A program made the position numbers and the translations under genes. DNA of 64,000 bases from positions 122,028,740-122,092,739 of the forward strand of contig NC_086175.1 in NCBI RefSeq assembly GCF_023053635.1. Reading direction: 5' to 3'. This DNA comes from Elgaria multicarinata webbii. Lineage: Eukaryota > Chordata > Lepidosauria > Squamata > Anguidae. Position 1 is the first letter of the stretch; every line of letters starts with the position of its first letter. Below the pieces are notes generated by a model that was not told where the DNA came from, made no database searches, and was given only the letters and a program-made list of their open reading frames with translations. Shown piece after piece: positions 1 to 28,256 of this stretch.

Positions 1-154
1 ACCTGATTCAAAACGAGCGGCAGCGGCTTAAAGGTAAACCTTGTAGCAGCACATTATATAACAAGGGACGTTTTGAATTTCCCAGGGACAGTCCCTGCAT
101 TTTTGTTTCATTTGGTTTACTCTTCCTACCCATCCCTTGTTTTCATTTTATTTC

Positions 155-545
155 TTACATTCCTGTACCGCCCAATAGCCGAAGCTATTTACCAAGATTA
201 AAAAAAACCATTAAAAATATATTATACCAAGTGTAAAAACCATTTAAATACAAACATATAAACAGACAGCATACAGAGAGAGACACATATGTACCTAAAA
301 CAACTTTAAACAATCAAGAAGAAATATATCATCATATGCAGCCAAATACCTGAGAGAAGAGAAACATCTGAACCTGGGGACAAATGTTGGCACTAGGCAT
401 GCCTCATTGGGGAGTTTGTTCCATAATTGGGGGGCCACTACTGAGAAGGCCCTCTCCCTTATTGCCGCCTTCCGAGCCTCCCTCAGAAGAGACACCTAGA
501 GGGGGGTCTTAGATAATGAACGTAGTGTATGGGCAGGTACATAAA
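155..545 (-). mobile_element. L2-like LINE (family A), 3' end, antisense
   Basis: Begins at the reversed snap-back (ACCGCCCAATAGCCGAAGC) and continues into the C-terminal codons (minus strand: RAFSVVAPQLWNKLPNEACL). Bases 1-154 show nothing I can name. Confidence 0.8.
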
Positions 546-1220
546 TTTTAACATTGTTAAAATGTTGTTACCGTGAGTTGTAAGAGTTGTTGTTTATCGT
601 AGGGTGAGCATATTTGGGAACAAAAAAGAGGACAAATCCGGGGAAATCCTGACATTATGCTCCCTCCCCAGAATTTCTGGAGCAGACTTCTTCAACTTGG
701 TGCAACTCCTATCATTTCCAGCAAGCATGACTATGTAGTGGAATGCATCTGGAGGACACCACAAGTTGGGGAAAGCTTCTCTAGAAGTTAACTCCCTCAG
801 AGTGGGCAACAGAAGCAACTTGCCTTTCATGCACATGCGCAGAAATGCATGCACGTGGCCACTAGAGCGCCATGTGCTGCTGCCATTTCTCCCAGTGCAG
901 CTGCAGAAATTCATTTTGAGATATGAACCTACTACAGAACAATGACATGAATGCCTAATTTCATCTCATGTCCTCCAAATGTGTTGGACTACAGATCTCA
1001 TTAACCAATGGCCATCCCCTGGCTGGGGATGATGGGAGTTCTCATTCAACACATCTGGAGGGTGCCAGGATATGGAAGGATTGAGTAAGGTCTTCAGCAG
1101 CGTGTGTTGTATGAGTGGGTGGGTGGGTAAGCAGCTTTCTATGGTATAAGAATAGGATATGTATATTCCTGTTTTCTTCTGAAAAAAGGTGGTATGAAAT
1201 TTCAACTATGGGGAAATTTC

Positions 1221-1455
1221 AACTATGTGGTCTAGTGGTTAGAGTGTTGGACTGGGACTTGGGAGACCTGGGTTCTATTCTCCACTCAACCATGAAGCTT
1301 GCTGGGCAACTTTCAGCAAGTCATAGACTCTCAGCTGAACCTACCTTGCAGGGTTGTTGTGATGATAAAATGGAGAGGAGGAGGATCATGTATGCCGCCT
1401 TGGGTTCCTTGAAAGAGGGGGAAAGGTGAGATATACATGTAATAATAAAATAAAA
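1221..1455 (+). mobile_element. tRNA-derived squamate SINE
   Basis: The tRNA-like head has an A box (TAGTGGTTAGAGTGTTGG) and a B box (GGGTTCTATTCTC). The body has CTACCTTGCAGGGTTGTTGTG and the end has AATAATAAAATAAAA. Confidence 0.85.
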
Positions 1456-2311
1456 ACTGCTGAGGCCCAAAATGATGAAGGGTCCTATCTCATAGGACAA
1501 ATGCTGCCACCCTGGCTCTCCATTGGCACAAAGTCAACCGAGCAAGCCCAACTAGGCCATGCACCAACTGCCCCTCTTCTCCCTTAGATGCTAGCTTACT
1601 GAGTGCAAGGGTCTTTCCACAATGAGCTTCCCAAGAAGAATATTGGGTGTGTTCAAGAGTGCACCCCCAAGTCATGCCAGTCTATGCTGTGTGTCAGCTC
1701 AACAGGCTTGGCCAGTGCCCTTTATAAACCTAGCACCCAACCTAGACTTTCTCTGCAATCTCTGCACTTATGCAGGAGTTCCTCAGCAAGGGAATCAACA
1801 TGGAAAGGAGCCCCGGATGTTTGAAAAATGTCTGGTTGGAACATAAGCCTGGACAGAGAGAACAGCAACAGGCCCAGAACTTGGGAGGTGATTAAGAAAT
1901 CTCTCTCTATGTCTCTCTCTCTTTAACTTTCCTTCCTCTCCACCTTGTTTGCAAACTGCACGCCTGTTTGGTTTGAAAGAGTCTTCGGGTGGTTTCAGGC
2001 GTACAAAGGAACAGACAAACACTGGAGCCTATTTGCTTTATATAACGATTGCAGGCGCAACCAAGAAAACTCGCTGCTGCAAAGAAAAGCACTGTTGTTC
2101 TGGAGGTGCAATGCAAATGAGACGTTTTAGTATAGCCCTTTCCTTAGAGCAGACTTTCTCAGCCAGGTTCCCTCCTGGCTGAGAGATGCTGGTAGTTGTA
2201 GTCCAAACACATCTGGAAGGAACCAGGTTGCGGAAGGCTCCTGTAGAAGGTAAAACACAGGAGATTGCCTTTGAACAGGCCCAAGATGGCGTTGCCAGTT
2301 CTCTTCACCAA

Positions 2312-2452
2312 GGCCATAGCTAGACCTAAGGTTTATCCCTGGATCGTCCAGGGGTCAAACCTGTTCATCTAGGTGACACACAGGGGATCCAGTGCTCAGG
2401 CAGGGGCGAACCCTGGATGATCCCAGGATAAACCTTAGGTCTAGCTGTGGCC
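2312..2452. mobile_element. Palindromic MITE
   Basis: Ends GGCCATAGCTAGACCTAAGG and its near-exact complement CCTTAGGTCTAGCTGTGGCC over a 141-bp element. Target duplication not clear. Confidence 0.75.
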
Positions 2453-2574
2453 TGATTGTGCTCGGGTCAAGGAGTATCTTAGCTCCAAACTGCAGGCTTG
2501 AAGAGGGAAATCCCATAGACAGGTTTACAACCCCCCCCCCCATGAGAATTAAGCCCAAGTGTTAGCTATCTAGG

Positions 2575-3590
2575 GCTGGGGAAATTGCGGAAAAGGGAAA
2601 CTAAAATGATCAAATGTCATCTGTCAGGGATGCTTTAGGGTGGATTCCTGCATTGAGCAGGGCGTTGGACTCGATGGCCTTATAGGCCCCTTCCAACTCG
2701 ACTGTTCTATTATGAAGCATCTCCCCTATGAGGGGAGGTTACAAGAACTGGGATTGTTTAGCTTGGAAAAAGGAGGCTAAAGGGAGACCTGATAGAGGTG
2801 TACAAAATGATGCATGGTGTGGAGAATGTGGATAGGGAGACATTTTTCTCCCTCTTCCATAATCATAGAATCATACAATAGCAGAGTTGGAAGGGGCCTA
2901 CAAGGCCATCGAGTCCAACCTCCTGTTCAGTGAAGGAATCCACCCTAAAGCATCCCTGACAGATGGTTGTCCAGCTGCCTCTTGAATGCCTCCAGTGTAG
3001 GAGAGCCCACAACCTCCCTAGGTAACTAGTTCCATTGTTGTACTGCTCTAACAGTCAGGAAGTTTTTCCTGATGTCCAGCTGGAATCTGGCTTCCTTTAA
3101 CTTGAGCCCGTTATTCCATGTCCTGCACTCTGGGAGGATTGAGAAGAGATCCTGGCCTTCCTTTGTGTGACAACCTTTTAAGTATTTGAAGAGTGCTATC
3201 ATGTCTCCCCTCAATCTTCTCTTCTCTAGAACCCAAAGGGGTCATCCCATGAAGCTGATTGGTAGGAGATTCAGGACAGAGAAAAGGAAGGACTTCATAT
3301 GGAATTCACTACCACAAGATGTAGTGATGGCCACCAATTTGGATGGCTCTAAAAGGGAGTTAGATAAATTACTGGAGAAGGCTATCAACGGCTACTAACC
3401 CTGATGGTTGTGTGCTACCTCCAGTATAAGAGGCAGAATGCCTATGCTCGGTAGTTGCTAATGGTGGGAGAATGCAATTGTACTCTTGTCCTGCCTGTGG
3501 GTTCCCAGTCGAAGAGCTGATCAGCCACTGTATGAACAGATTGGACCCTTGGTGTGATCCAGCATCAGGGCTCTTCTTGTATTCTTAAGA
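2575..3590. mobile_element. Nested CR1 LINE fragments
   Basis: A sense CR1 (subfamily with ATGAGGGGAGGTTACAAG; pieces 2575-2620, 2714-2860 and 3232-3580) is interrupted twice. First is a sense 3' end of a second subfamily at about 2621-2713. Second is an antisense copy of that subfamily at 2861-3231, which begins at the CR1 terminal octamer repeat (AATCATAGAATCATACAATA). The sense reading resumes as AACCCAAAGGGGTCATCCCA. Confidence 0.8.
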
Positions 3591-3599
3591 CACCCCCTC

Positions 3600-4500
3600 C
3601 TCTTCTCCCACCAGCAGTAGCTTTATGAGCTTACCTTCTTCAGCTACTTCTATTTCTAAAGCATCTCTTCCCACCTCATCTTGAGATATGACTCTATAAG
3701 AAAAGGGTGACATAACTATGAGAGGCCCATGCAGGGAATGAGGCCTGCTGCTGTCAGCTAAAGTCTGCTAGAATCTATTTCACTGTGTTAAGCTACACGG
3801 GTCTCTTAGCAGCATTTTGGAACGTTGTGAAATCCATATTTCTGCTCACTAACAAACTCACTACAATCAGAGAGCCCACAAACACCACAGGAGGTCAGGA
3901 AAAGGTGGCAGGATTCTCAAGACAAGCAACCATAAAATCAGGGCTGTATTTCACAATGCTGCAGAAACACTGCCCCTATACACATGAAATCTGTGTTTTG
4001 GGACGGAATTATTGGATTAATTTATTCATGGGATTTACATACTGCTGAATATAAAACAATCCCTCAGTGGTTTATAATAATGATGAGTGGCTCAGGTTCT
4101 ACTAAAAACCGCTTGTAGCGCTTTAGATGGCATAGGTAGAGTTGATGGGACTGATTTTAATTCTCAGAACAGAACCTCGGTTTAATTCATGCATATTCCT
4201 GAGTCTAGGGGACTGTGCAAATCTAATTCCGTTTAATGATCCTCAGCGGGTTGGTTGTTGTTGTTTTACCGAAGATGTCAGTGCTGTTTGCTCCTGCTAT
4301 GACTGTATTCTGGAATGTTTCCTTTCCAGTTGAACTGTTCTTAAATCAACAATGTTCTCTGTTCACTTCCAGCAAGCACCACAGAAGAGACTGAGCTGCA
4401 AATGATGGGATGTTAGCCAAGAACTATTTTTAAAAGGCACGAGTCATTTTTTTTTACCTCAAGGGTACAAGAGGGGAGGATGACCACCTGGTATATCAAA
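3600..4500. other. No recognisable feature
   Basis: No exon, repeat or RNA gene I can support. The same holds for 1456-2140 and most of 5098-6160. VSTM5, expected to face MED17 tail to tail, shows no exon anywhere in 1-6800. Confidence 0.5.
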
Positions 4501-4504
4501 GACT

Positions 4505-4780
4505 TTGTACGTTTCTTCGCTTTCTAGGTTGAACTACAAGTTCAATCGCAGCTTTTAACGCTCAGCTGAAAACTTTTCTTTTTTCTAAAGCTTTTAAAAC
4601 TTGATTTTGATCGGACTTTTATACTGTTAGTTTTACTCTACCCTGTGCCTGTTTGGTGCATTCTCTTCCCCTTCTTATTGTTTTATTATGATTTTATTAG
4701 AATGTAAGCCTATGTGGCAGGGTTTTGCTATTTTATTGTTTTACTCTGTACAGCACCATGTACATTGATGGTGCTATATA

Positions 4781-4829
<49 letters not shown>

Positions 4830-4830
4830 G
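4505..4830 (+). mobile_element. L2-like LINE (family B), 3' end
   Basis: Starts at the AACTACAAGTTCAATCGCAG part of the family B C-terminus, runs through the CACCATGTACATTGATGG 3' UTR and ends in an (AAT)n run at 4785-4829. Only about 300 bp is kept. Confidence 0.85.
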
Positions 4831-4972
4831 ACAGCTGAGCCAGAGGCCTTGAGAGATGCTGAAATTTCAGTATCACCAAGAGGGCAGAATGCTTCTGTTA
4901 TTTAACCTGCATGTTCTTAAGGCATCTAACTTTGCACTGATAATATCAAAGATGACGTGACTGTGCTCTTAA

Positions 4973-5093
4973 GGCACAATCTTATACCTGTTTAGACAGA
5001 AAAAAAGTCTTATAACACCTAGCATACCCCAGTGTGCCATGCTGGGAAGTTGTAGGGCTTTTTTTCTGCATAAACTCACATAAGATTGCACCT
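4973..5093. mobile_element. piggyBac-type MITE flanked by TTAA
   Basis: Inverted ends GGCACAATCTTATACC and TAAGATTGCACC, inner AAAAAAGTCTTATAACACC mirrored by TTGTAGGGCTTTTTTTC. TTAA is present at both edges (4969-4972 and 5094-5097). Confidence 0.82.
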
Positions 5094-6164
5094 TTAATGT
5101 GCTAAATATGCACCCAAAGTAGCCTTAAACGCATATAGGTAGCCAATGAAATCATTGCGTTTAAAAAAGCTGCAACTGTTTCCTGAGTTACTACATTTTA
5201 AAAACCCATTAAAAAGGCAGCGAGCAACTGGTTTTGTTTCCTCCTTGGCCCCATCCCGCCTCCATCAAAGAGTTACGGACGGTTTGTTTGAAGAAATAAC
5301 TGACTTTGGGATTATTTCCTGTTAGTTCACGCTTGCTCAATTAACCTTCCAACGTTGGTCAATGATAAAATGAACACTGTTGATTTTCCACTTTTGTATT
5401 CTCCTTTTTCCTGCAGCAGCACTCAAGGTAGCATTGGTGGGGCAATCACATTTTATCCTTACAACAACCCTGTGAAGCAAGTTAGTTTAAGAGTGGCATG
5501 TGACGAGCATCATGGTTCAGTGGGGATTTAAATCTGGGTTTCTGGCTTCAGAATCCAAAATCATAGCCACTATTTGCATTGATCTCTTCTACATTTTGTC
5601 TCCTAAACGTATATATCTTTGGAATGATAATAGCATGAGGCAGTAGTCTATGAATTTTTAAAAACTCTGCCCTAGTGCATTGGTGCTCCAACTGTCCCAA
5701 GCTGTGGCTGCTATCCAATGTTTCAGAAGTGAAACTGACAAAGGAACTTTCAAAATCTTTTGATCCTTATTAAAGAGGATGTATTGCTAGAACCATTCAA
5801 TAGCATCAGCAGTCTCATTTTAGCGCTAAGGCATCTCATGCAGTCCAGTTCCATTCAAATAATTTAACTGCTCCTAAACTCAATGTTGCAGCCTTTGAGT
5901 AAGATCCAAAGAACTTGTAAGAGGGTTTCCTCTATTTATTTTTTACTGTCTTTCAGCTCCAGCATGTGTGTGTAAGCATTGTCCAAGCCTATGCAGCGGT
6001 TTCAATAGCCACTATGGTGCTGTGGGTGCCCCTGAGCACCCCCCAGAAAGGTATAGCTAGGGAGAAGAACTGTGTTAAGGCCCATGACCTTCCTATATGT
6101 CCCTGCTGGTGTTCTGGGTTCCCCTTGCTACCCTGGGCATAATGTCCTTTTCTAAAGAGCCAGT

Positions 6165-6365
6165 GTAGTGTAGTGGCTAAAGTGTTGGACTGGGAGTCGG
6201 GAGATCTGGGTTCTAGTCCCCACTCAGCCATGGAAACTCACTGGGTGACTTTGCGCCAGTCACAGACTCTCAGCCCAGCCTACCTCACAGGGTTATTGTT
6301 GTGAGGATAATAAAATGGAGAGGAGGATTGGGTTTCTTGGAGGAAAAAAGGTGGCATATAAATGC

Positions 6366-6423
<58 letters not shown>

Positions 6424-6430
6424 TAATTAA
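6165..6430 (+). mobile_element. tRNA-derived squamate SINE with (AAT)n tail
   Basis: Same family as at 1.2 kb (GTGTAGTGGCTAAAGTGTTG; CTACCTCACAGGGTTATTGT), ending in an AAT run at 6366-6424. It may lie within the MED17 3' UTR. Confidence 0.88.
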
Positions 6431-6824
6431 GCAGTCCAGGCAGTCTCTTATGTAAGACGTGGATACAAACTTGATATCCTTTGTATATATATAAAAGGCT
6501 CTTAATAAAGCGCTTGTCAAGAACATGGGACTCAAATAAGGCAACAGATTATCTCAAAAATGGCATCATTTAATTCAATATTCAGAAGAACGTTGTGGGA
6601 GAAAATGCATCCAGAACTAAAGACATTTAATATTATCTAAGGGAAAGAGTCAAGTTCCTGGAGATTGTTTTACTAGTTATGTCACTTAGTAGGAACAATC
6701 CAGGAGTGGATATCAGAGTGCAGTAATGCAAGTCCAAACACTTTCCCAAGCTTGCCTGTTGTTTTTTGTGCAGATTCCCTTGTGTTCGGCGTGTACCAAA
6801 ACAGTCCTTGGGATGCTGCTTAAC

Positions 6825-23714
<16,890 letters not shown>

Positions 23715-23960
23715 CTTTGCCTCAGCTTTCCCTCCTCAGCCGCTGCTTGGGCTGCTGGCTGACAAGCCGTGCCGAGCATGCGCGGGAGAACGACGGTGCC
23801 CGAGCAGGGACAAGCTAGAACAGCAACGGCATTGGGGTGGGGAGCGGGGAGTTCTGACGCCCTCTAGCGGCAGCTAAAGGCGCGATGAAGCCTTCGGGTC
23901 TTTCCGGAAGAAGTCGGGACTCGAAAGGGGCGGGGGTAGAGTGGACGCTGAGCACCCGTG
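23715..23960 (-). promoter_or_regulatory. MED17: MED17 promoter and 5' UTR region
   Basis: This is a GC- and CpG-rich stretch directly upstream of the MED17 ATG with no TATA box. A consensus ETS-type core CCGGAAG lies at 23904-23910 on the plus strand. The composition falls back to AT-rich repeat sequence above 23960. The transcription start cannot be fixed from sequence alone. Confidence 0.55.
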
Positions 23961-23984
23961 TACATAAGGACAAACTCAGGTTTA

Positions 23985-24215
23985 GATAGGGTGACCATAT
24001 GGGAAGGAGGACCAGGCTCCTGTATCTCTAACAATTGTATTGAAAAGGGAATTTCAGCAAGTGCTGTTTGTATGCATGCAGCACCTTTGTATCTGGTCAA
24101 GAGGGCAGGGCTCCTGCAGCTTTAACTGTTGTGATGAAGGGGGATTTCAGCAGGTGCTGCATGCATACAAATAACACCTTGACATTCCCTTTTCTCTACA
24201 ACTGTACACACGACG
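23985..24215. mobile_element. Palindromic MITE fragment upstream of MED17
   Basis: AGGGTGACCATATGGGAAGG followed by AGCACC and TTTCAGCA modules in both orientations (CAGCAAGTGCTGTTTGTATG; TTTCAGCAGGTGCTGCATGC). It lies just outside the MED17 CpG region. A distant relative may be at about 600-700. Confidence 0.6.
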
Positions 24216-24302
24216 TGATTGTGTACTGCCTGTAGACACTCTGGCTGAGTTTGGATGACAGATCAACCGTGTGTGTGTCTGTGTGTAATAGGAAAAAAAT
24301 GG

Positions 24303-24395
24303 AAAACAATTTTATTTATTTATTTATTTATTTATTACACTTTTATACCGCTCCCATAGCCAGGGCTCTCTGGGCGGTTTACAGAAATAATTGCT
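24303..24395 (-). mobile_element. LINE family A tail fragment, antisense
   Basis: (ATTT)n then TTATACCGCTCCCATAGCCA and CTCTGGGCGGTTTACAG: terminal 90 bp only. Similar 50-90 bp tail remnants lie at 15000-15055 (+), 15150-15235 (-), 41165-41245 (+), 44245-44330 (-), 51175-51235 (+) and 53530-53590 (-). Confidence 0.7.
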
Positions 24396-24599
24396 TAGCG
24401 TGTGTCGTCAGAACTCAGCTTCTGCTTCGCTGGTACAACTCTGTTGCCAGACCACAAGGGAGAGAGTGGAGAAACACCCTGGATGAAAAGGATCCTACAG
24501 CAAACACTAGGCCATCGTAGACGAAGGGGTAGTTCATCACCAATTAACCTGTCCTGGCACAATTGCAGTTGAACTGCAGCCCTCTTCAGGTACTCATAA

Positions 24600-24950
24600 C
24601 CCTGGGCACACAGACTCAGTTCTTCAGCTATAAAATGGGACTAATCTGCTACCTCCCAAAGTTGTTCTGAGGATGAATGAGATAAGGATTGTACTGTCAC
24701 CACCAGCAGCCATTCCAGCAGGCTGTACAGAAGGAGATGAAAAGAACAGAGCCATTCCACCAGCGCTGCTAAAAGAATTAATTTCCCCTCCTGGTTCCTT
24801 TCCACCCCTGAGAGTCATGTCTGCTTAGATTGTAAGCCTGCAGTCAGGAACTGCCTTGTTTAACTGATTATATGTAAGCCACTCTGAAATCCTTTTTGGA
24901 AGAGGAGTGGCATATTTTTTTTCCAAATAAATAAATAAATTGAATGCCAG
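24600..24950 (+). repeat. Ancient SINE/L2-type repeat end
   Basis: TGCTTAGATTGTAAGCCTGC and TAAGCCACTCTGAAATCC with an (AAAT)n tail. Sister copies are at 27350-27575 and 36940-37090. The family is not named with confidence. Confidence 0.5.
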
Positions 24951-25229
24951 ACATGCTATAAGAATGAACAAAACAGTGGATCAACACAATGCTGAGTCTA
25001 CAGACATTGAATAAGTACAGGTGATCTCATTGAACCAACTCTTATTTCAAACATGCAAAAAAGAACAACAACAAGAAAGGCCCACACACTTACAAACCCT
25101 GCATGAATCACATGTATACTTTTGCTTAGATTACAGTTACTATAAGTGGGACCTGCAACAAGATGTTGCAGTTGGAGTGCTCCATTCTGAATTTGACTAA
25201 CCCATTCTCCCCTTCCACCTTTTCAAATC

Positions 25230-26464
25230 AGGCAGCATGCCCCAACTAGCCATGATAGCCCCAGCACCAAGATGGTGCTTGGGGAACATTACTCAGCCCT
25301 GTGGACTTTCAAATATGGGGTCCCGCAGGGGTCGGTTTTGTCCCCCATGTTGTTTAACATTTACAGGGAGCCACTGGGTGTGGTCATCTGGAGCTTTGGA
25401 GTGTGCTGTCATCAGTATGCTGATGACACACAGCTCTATTTCTCCTTTTCATCTTCTGCAGGAGAGGCTGTGGATGTGTTGAACTGGTGCCTGGCTGCGA
25501 CGATGGACTGGATGAGGGCTAATAAACTGAAACTCAATCCAGACAACACTGAGATGCTGTTAGTAGGTGACTCCGCTGACAGGATGGGGGGTGTTCTACC
25601 GGTTCTGGATGGGATTGCACTCACCCTGAAAGGAGCAGGTTCGTAGCTTGGGGGTTCTTTTAGATCCATCATTGTCACTTGAGGCTCAGGTGACCTCGGT
25701 GGCATGGAGTGCCTTTTACAAACTCCGGTTGGTGGCCCATCTACGCCCCTTTTTGGACAGGGATAACCTGGCTTCAGTTGTCCATGCTCTGGTAACCTCC
25801 AAGTTAGATTACCGCAATGCACTCTATGTAGGACTGCCTTTGAAGACGGTTCGGAAGCTGCAGCTCGTGCAAAATGCAGTGGCCAGATTGATTTCAGGAA
25901 CCAGAAGGTTTGACCATATAACACCTGTTCTGGTCCACTTGCACTGGCTGCCTGTATGTTTCCGAGCCCAATTCAAGGTGCTGGTTTTGACCTATAAAGC
26001 CTTACATGGCTTGGGACCACAATACCTGACGGAACGCCTCTCCCGACGTGAATATACCCGGTCACTACGTTCAACATCTAAGGTCCTTCTCTGGGTGCCT
26101 ACTCCGAGAGAGGCTCGGAGTGTGGCAACAAAGGACAGGGCCTTTTCGGTGGTGGCCCCCAGACTATGGAACGATCTCCCTGATGAGGCTCGCCTGGTGC
26201 CAACGCTGCTATCTTTCTGGTGCCAGGTTAAGACTTTCCTCTTTGCCCAGGCATATGGCAGCACATCTTAATCACCCACATTTAGTTTTTTTCAACGGTT
26301 AATGCTTTGTGTATGTTCTGTGTTTAAAAATTTTAAATTTTGTATACTTGTTTTTATCTCAATTTTAGAATTTCTGTAAACCGCCCAGAGAGCTCTGGCT
26401 ATGGGGGTGGTATATAAGTGTAATAAAATGAATGAATGAATGAATAAATAAATAAATAAATAAA
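25230..26464 (+). mobile_element. L2-like LINE (family A), 5'-truncated copy
   Basis: RT palm motifs GVPQGSVLSPMLFNIY and YADDTQLY are followed by the C-terminal domain (MGVLLDPSLSLEAQVTSV, LDYRNALYVGLPLKT, RLWNDLPDEARLVPT), the same 3' snap-back and an (AAAT)n tail. Frame breaks occur near 25480-25650. It lies in the MED17-C11orf54 intergenic region. Confidence 0.88.
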
Positions 26465-26725
26465 TGTTCAAACCCAGGTTCAGATCCCTACTTTGTTGTG
26501 AAGTGAATGACCTTGGGTCTGTTACCCAACCTACTTCACAAGGTTGCTGGGAGTTTAGACAGAAAAAAATAGCCTACATGTATGGGACTGTGCTTTTTTC
26601 CTCCCTAAATCTTTTTTTTTTTTTTTTTTTTTTTGTATTTGAAAGTCTGCTGCTACCTTTTCTCTTATGTGAGTTAGCCATGTAAGCAACAGCACTCAGA
26701 ATTGAGATGGCTATTAGTACATTAG

Positions 26726-27300
26726 TAGAATCATAGAACAGTAGAGTTGGAAGGGGCCTATAAGGCCATTGAGTCCAACCCCCTACTCAATGCAGGAATC
26801 CATCTTAAAGTATACCTGAAAGATAGCTGTCCAGCTGCCTCTTGAATGCCTCTAGTATGGGGTAGCTCACGACTTCCCTAGATAATTGGCTCCATTGTCA
26901 TACTGCTCTAAAAGTCAGGAAGATTTTCCTGATGTCCAGACAGAATCTGGCTTCTTGTAACTGGAACCCATTAATCCGGGTCCTGCACTCTGGGAGGATT
27001 GAGAAGAGATCCTGGCCCTCCTCTATGTTTCAACCTTTCAAGTATTTGAAGAGTGCATGTCTCTCCTCAAGGCTAAACATGCCCAGTTCTTTCAGTCTCT
27101 CCTCATAGGGCTTTGTTTCCAGACCCATGATCATCCTTGTCCTTCTTGAAGTGTGGTGCCCAGAACTGGGCGCAGTACTCAAAATGAGGCCTTACCAGTG
27201 CCAAATAGAGGGGAACCAGTACTTCATGCGATTTGGAAGCTATACTTCTATCAATGCATCCCAAAACAGCATTTGTTTTTTGCTGCCACATCACACTGTA
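26726..27300 (-). mobile_element. CR1 LINE 3' end, antisense
   Basis: Terminal octamers (AATCATAGAACAGTAGAGTT) then the C-terminal codons. The minus strand reads [20 protein letters not shown] and [18 protein letters not shown]. Intergenic. Confidence 0.88.
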
Positions 27301-27663
27301 GGCTCATATTCACACTGTAGGCTGTGCAGAGAGAGGTGAGAGGGGAAGCAGGGCCATTTTAACAGCCCTGCCAAAAGACTACTTCATTTTTTCCTCTTCC
27401 CTCCCCATTCCTTTTTCCTTGTGTGTCATATCTTTTTAGACTGCAAGCCTGCAGGCAGGGAACATCTTGTTTAACTGATTGTTTGTAAGCCACTCTGGGA
27501 GGCTTTATGGCTAAAGGAAGTGGGCTAAAAAATACTTTAAATAAAGTAACATCATGAATAAATAAATAAATGATGGTCTCTCAATGAGCAATACTTTATG
27601 CTTTCATACTTAGGAAGCATCTAAATTTCTACTACTACGCACACTGAAGACATGTAATCAAAT

Positions 27664-27669
27664 TTTATT
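27664..27669 (-). terminator. C11orf54: C11orf54 polyadenylation signal
   Basis: AATAAA on the minus strand, about 590 bp past the TAA stop. The intervening 27670-28256 shows no known interspersed repeat, as expected for a 3' UTR. Other signals are possible. Confidence 0.5.
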
Positions 27670-28256
27670 CATAGTATCAAAATGCAGGACAGTTTTACTC
27701 ATAACTTTGGAATGAGCTTCATTCAGCAAAGATCGCAACAGTGAATTAATACTTCTTATCTTCATCATATACTTGGAAAAAGAGCTTCCTGTTCATTGAC
27801 CCCCCAACTTTCAGTTTAAAGGCTGAGACGGAATCTCTTATATCACTGATGTTCACACTGTTTCATTGGCGTTGGTTCCTCTTTACAGTAAAGGGACTAC
27901 GGAATCATATTGAGCGCCATGGAATTTCCCAGCCAACACACAATCCCTAGTTATAACTTGTACAGCAGTTTCTCCCAGCCTAGATGTGTCGGGTTGAAAC
28001 CCTCATCATTTCCACAAAGTAATGGCTTGACCTGCTCATCTTTGCTATCAGGTTAAATTCAACCGTATTTCCAATCGCTGAGTTATCATGCCTTTTTTTT
28101 TTTTTAAGTGCAAGCAAAATCAGTGCTATCTTCCTGTGGTGATTAGATGCATCTTTGCAACTGGCCTTAGTTAAAGGCGAATTTCCATAATTCACTTGGC
28201 ATTCCGTTCTTTGCTTAAGATTTGGCTTCCCGCTCTGGCTTGATCCCATGACCAAT

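Noticed and set aside
6293-6544. Leucine-run open frame
   Set aside because: Translation of an AAT microsatellite in a SINE tail.
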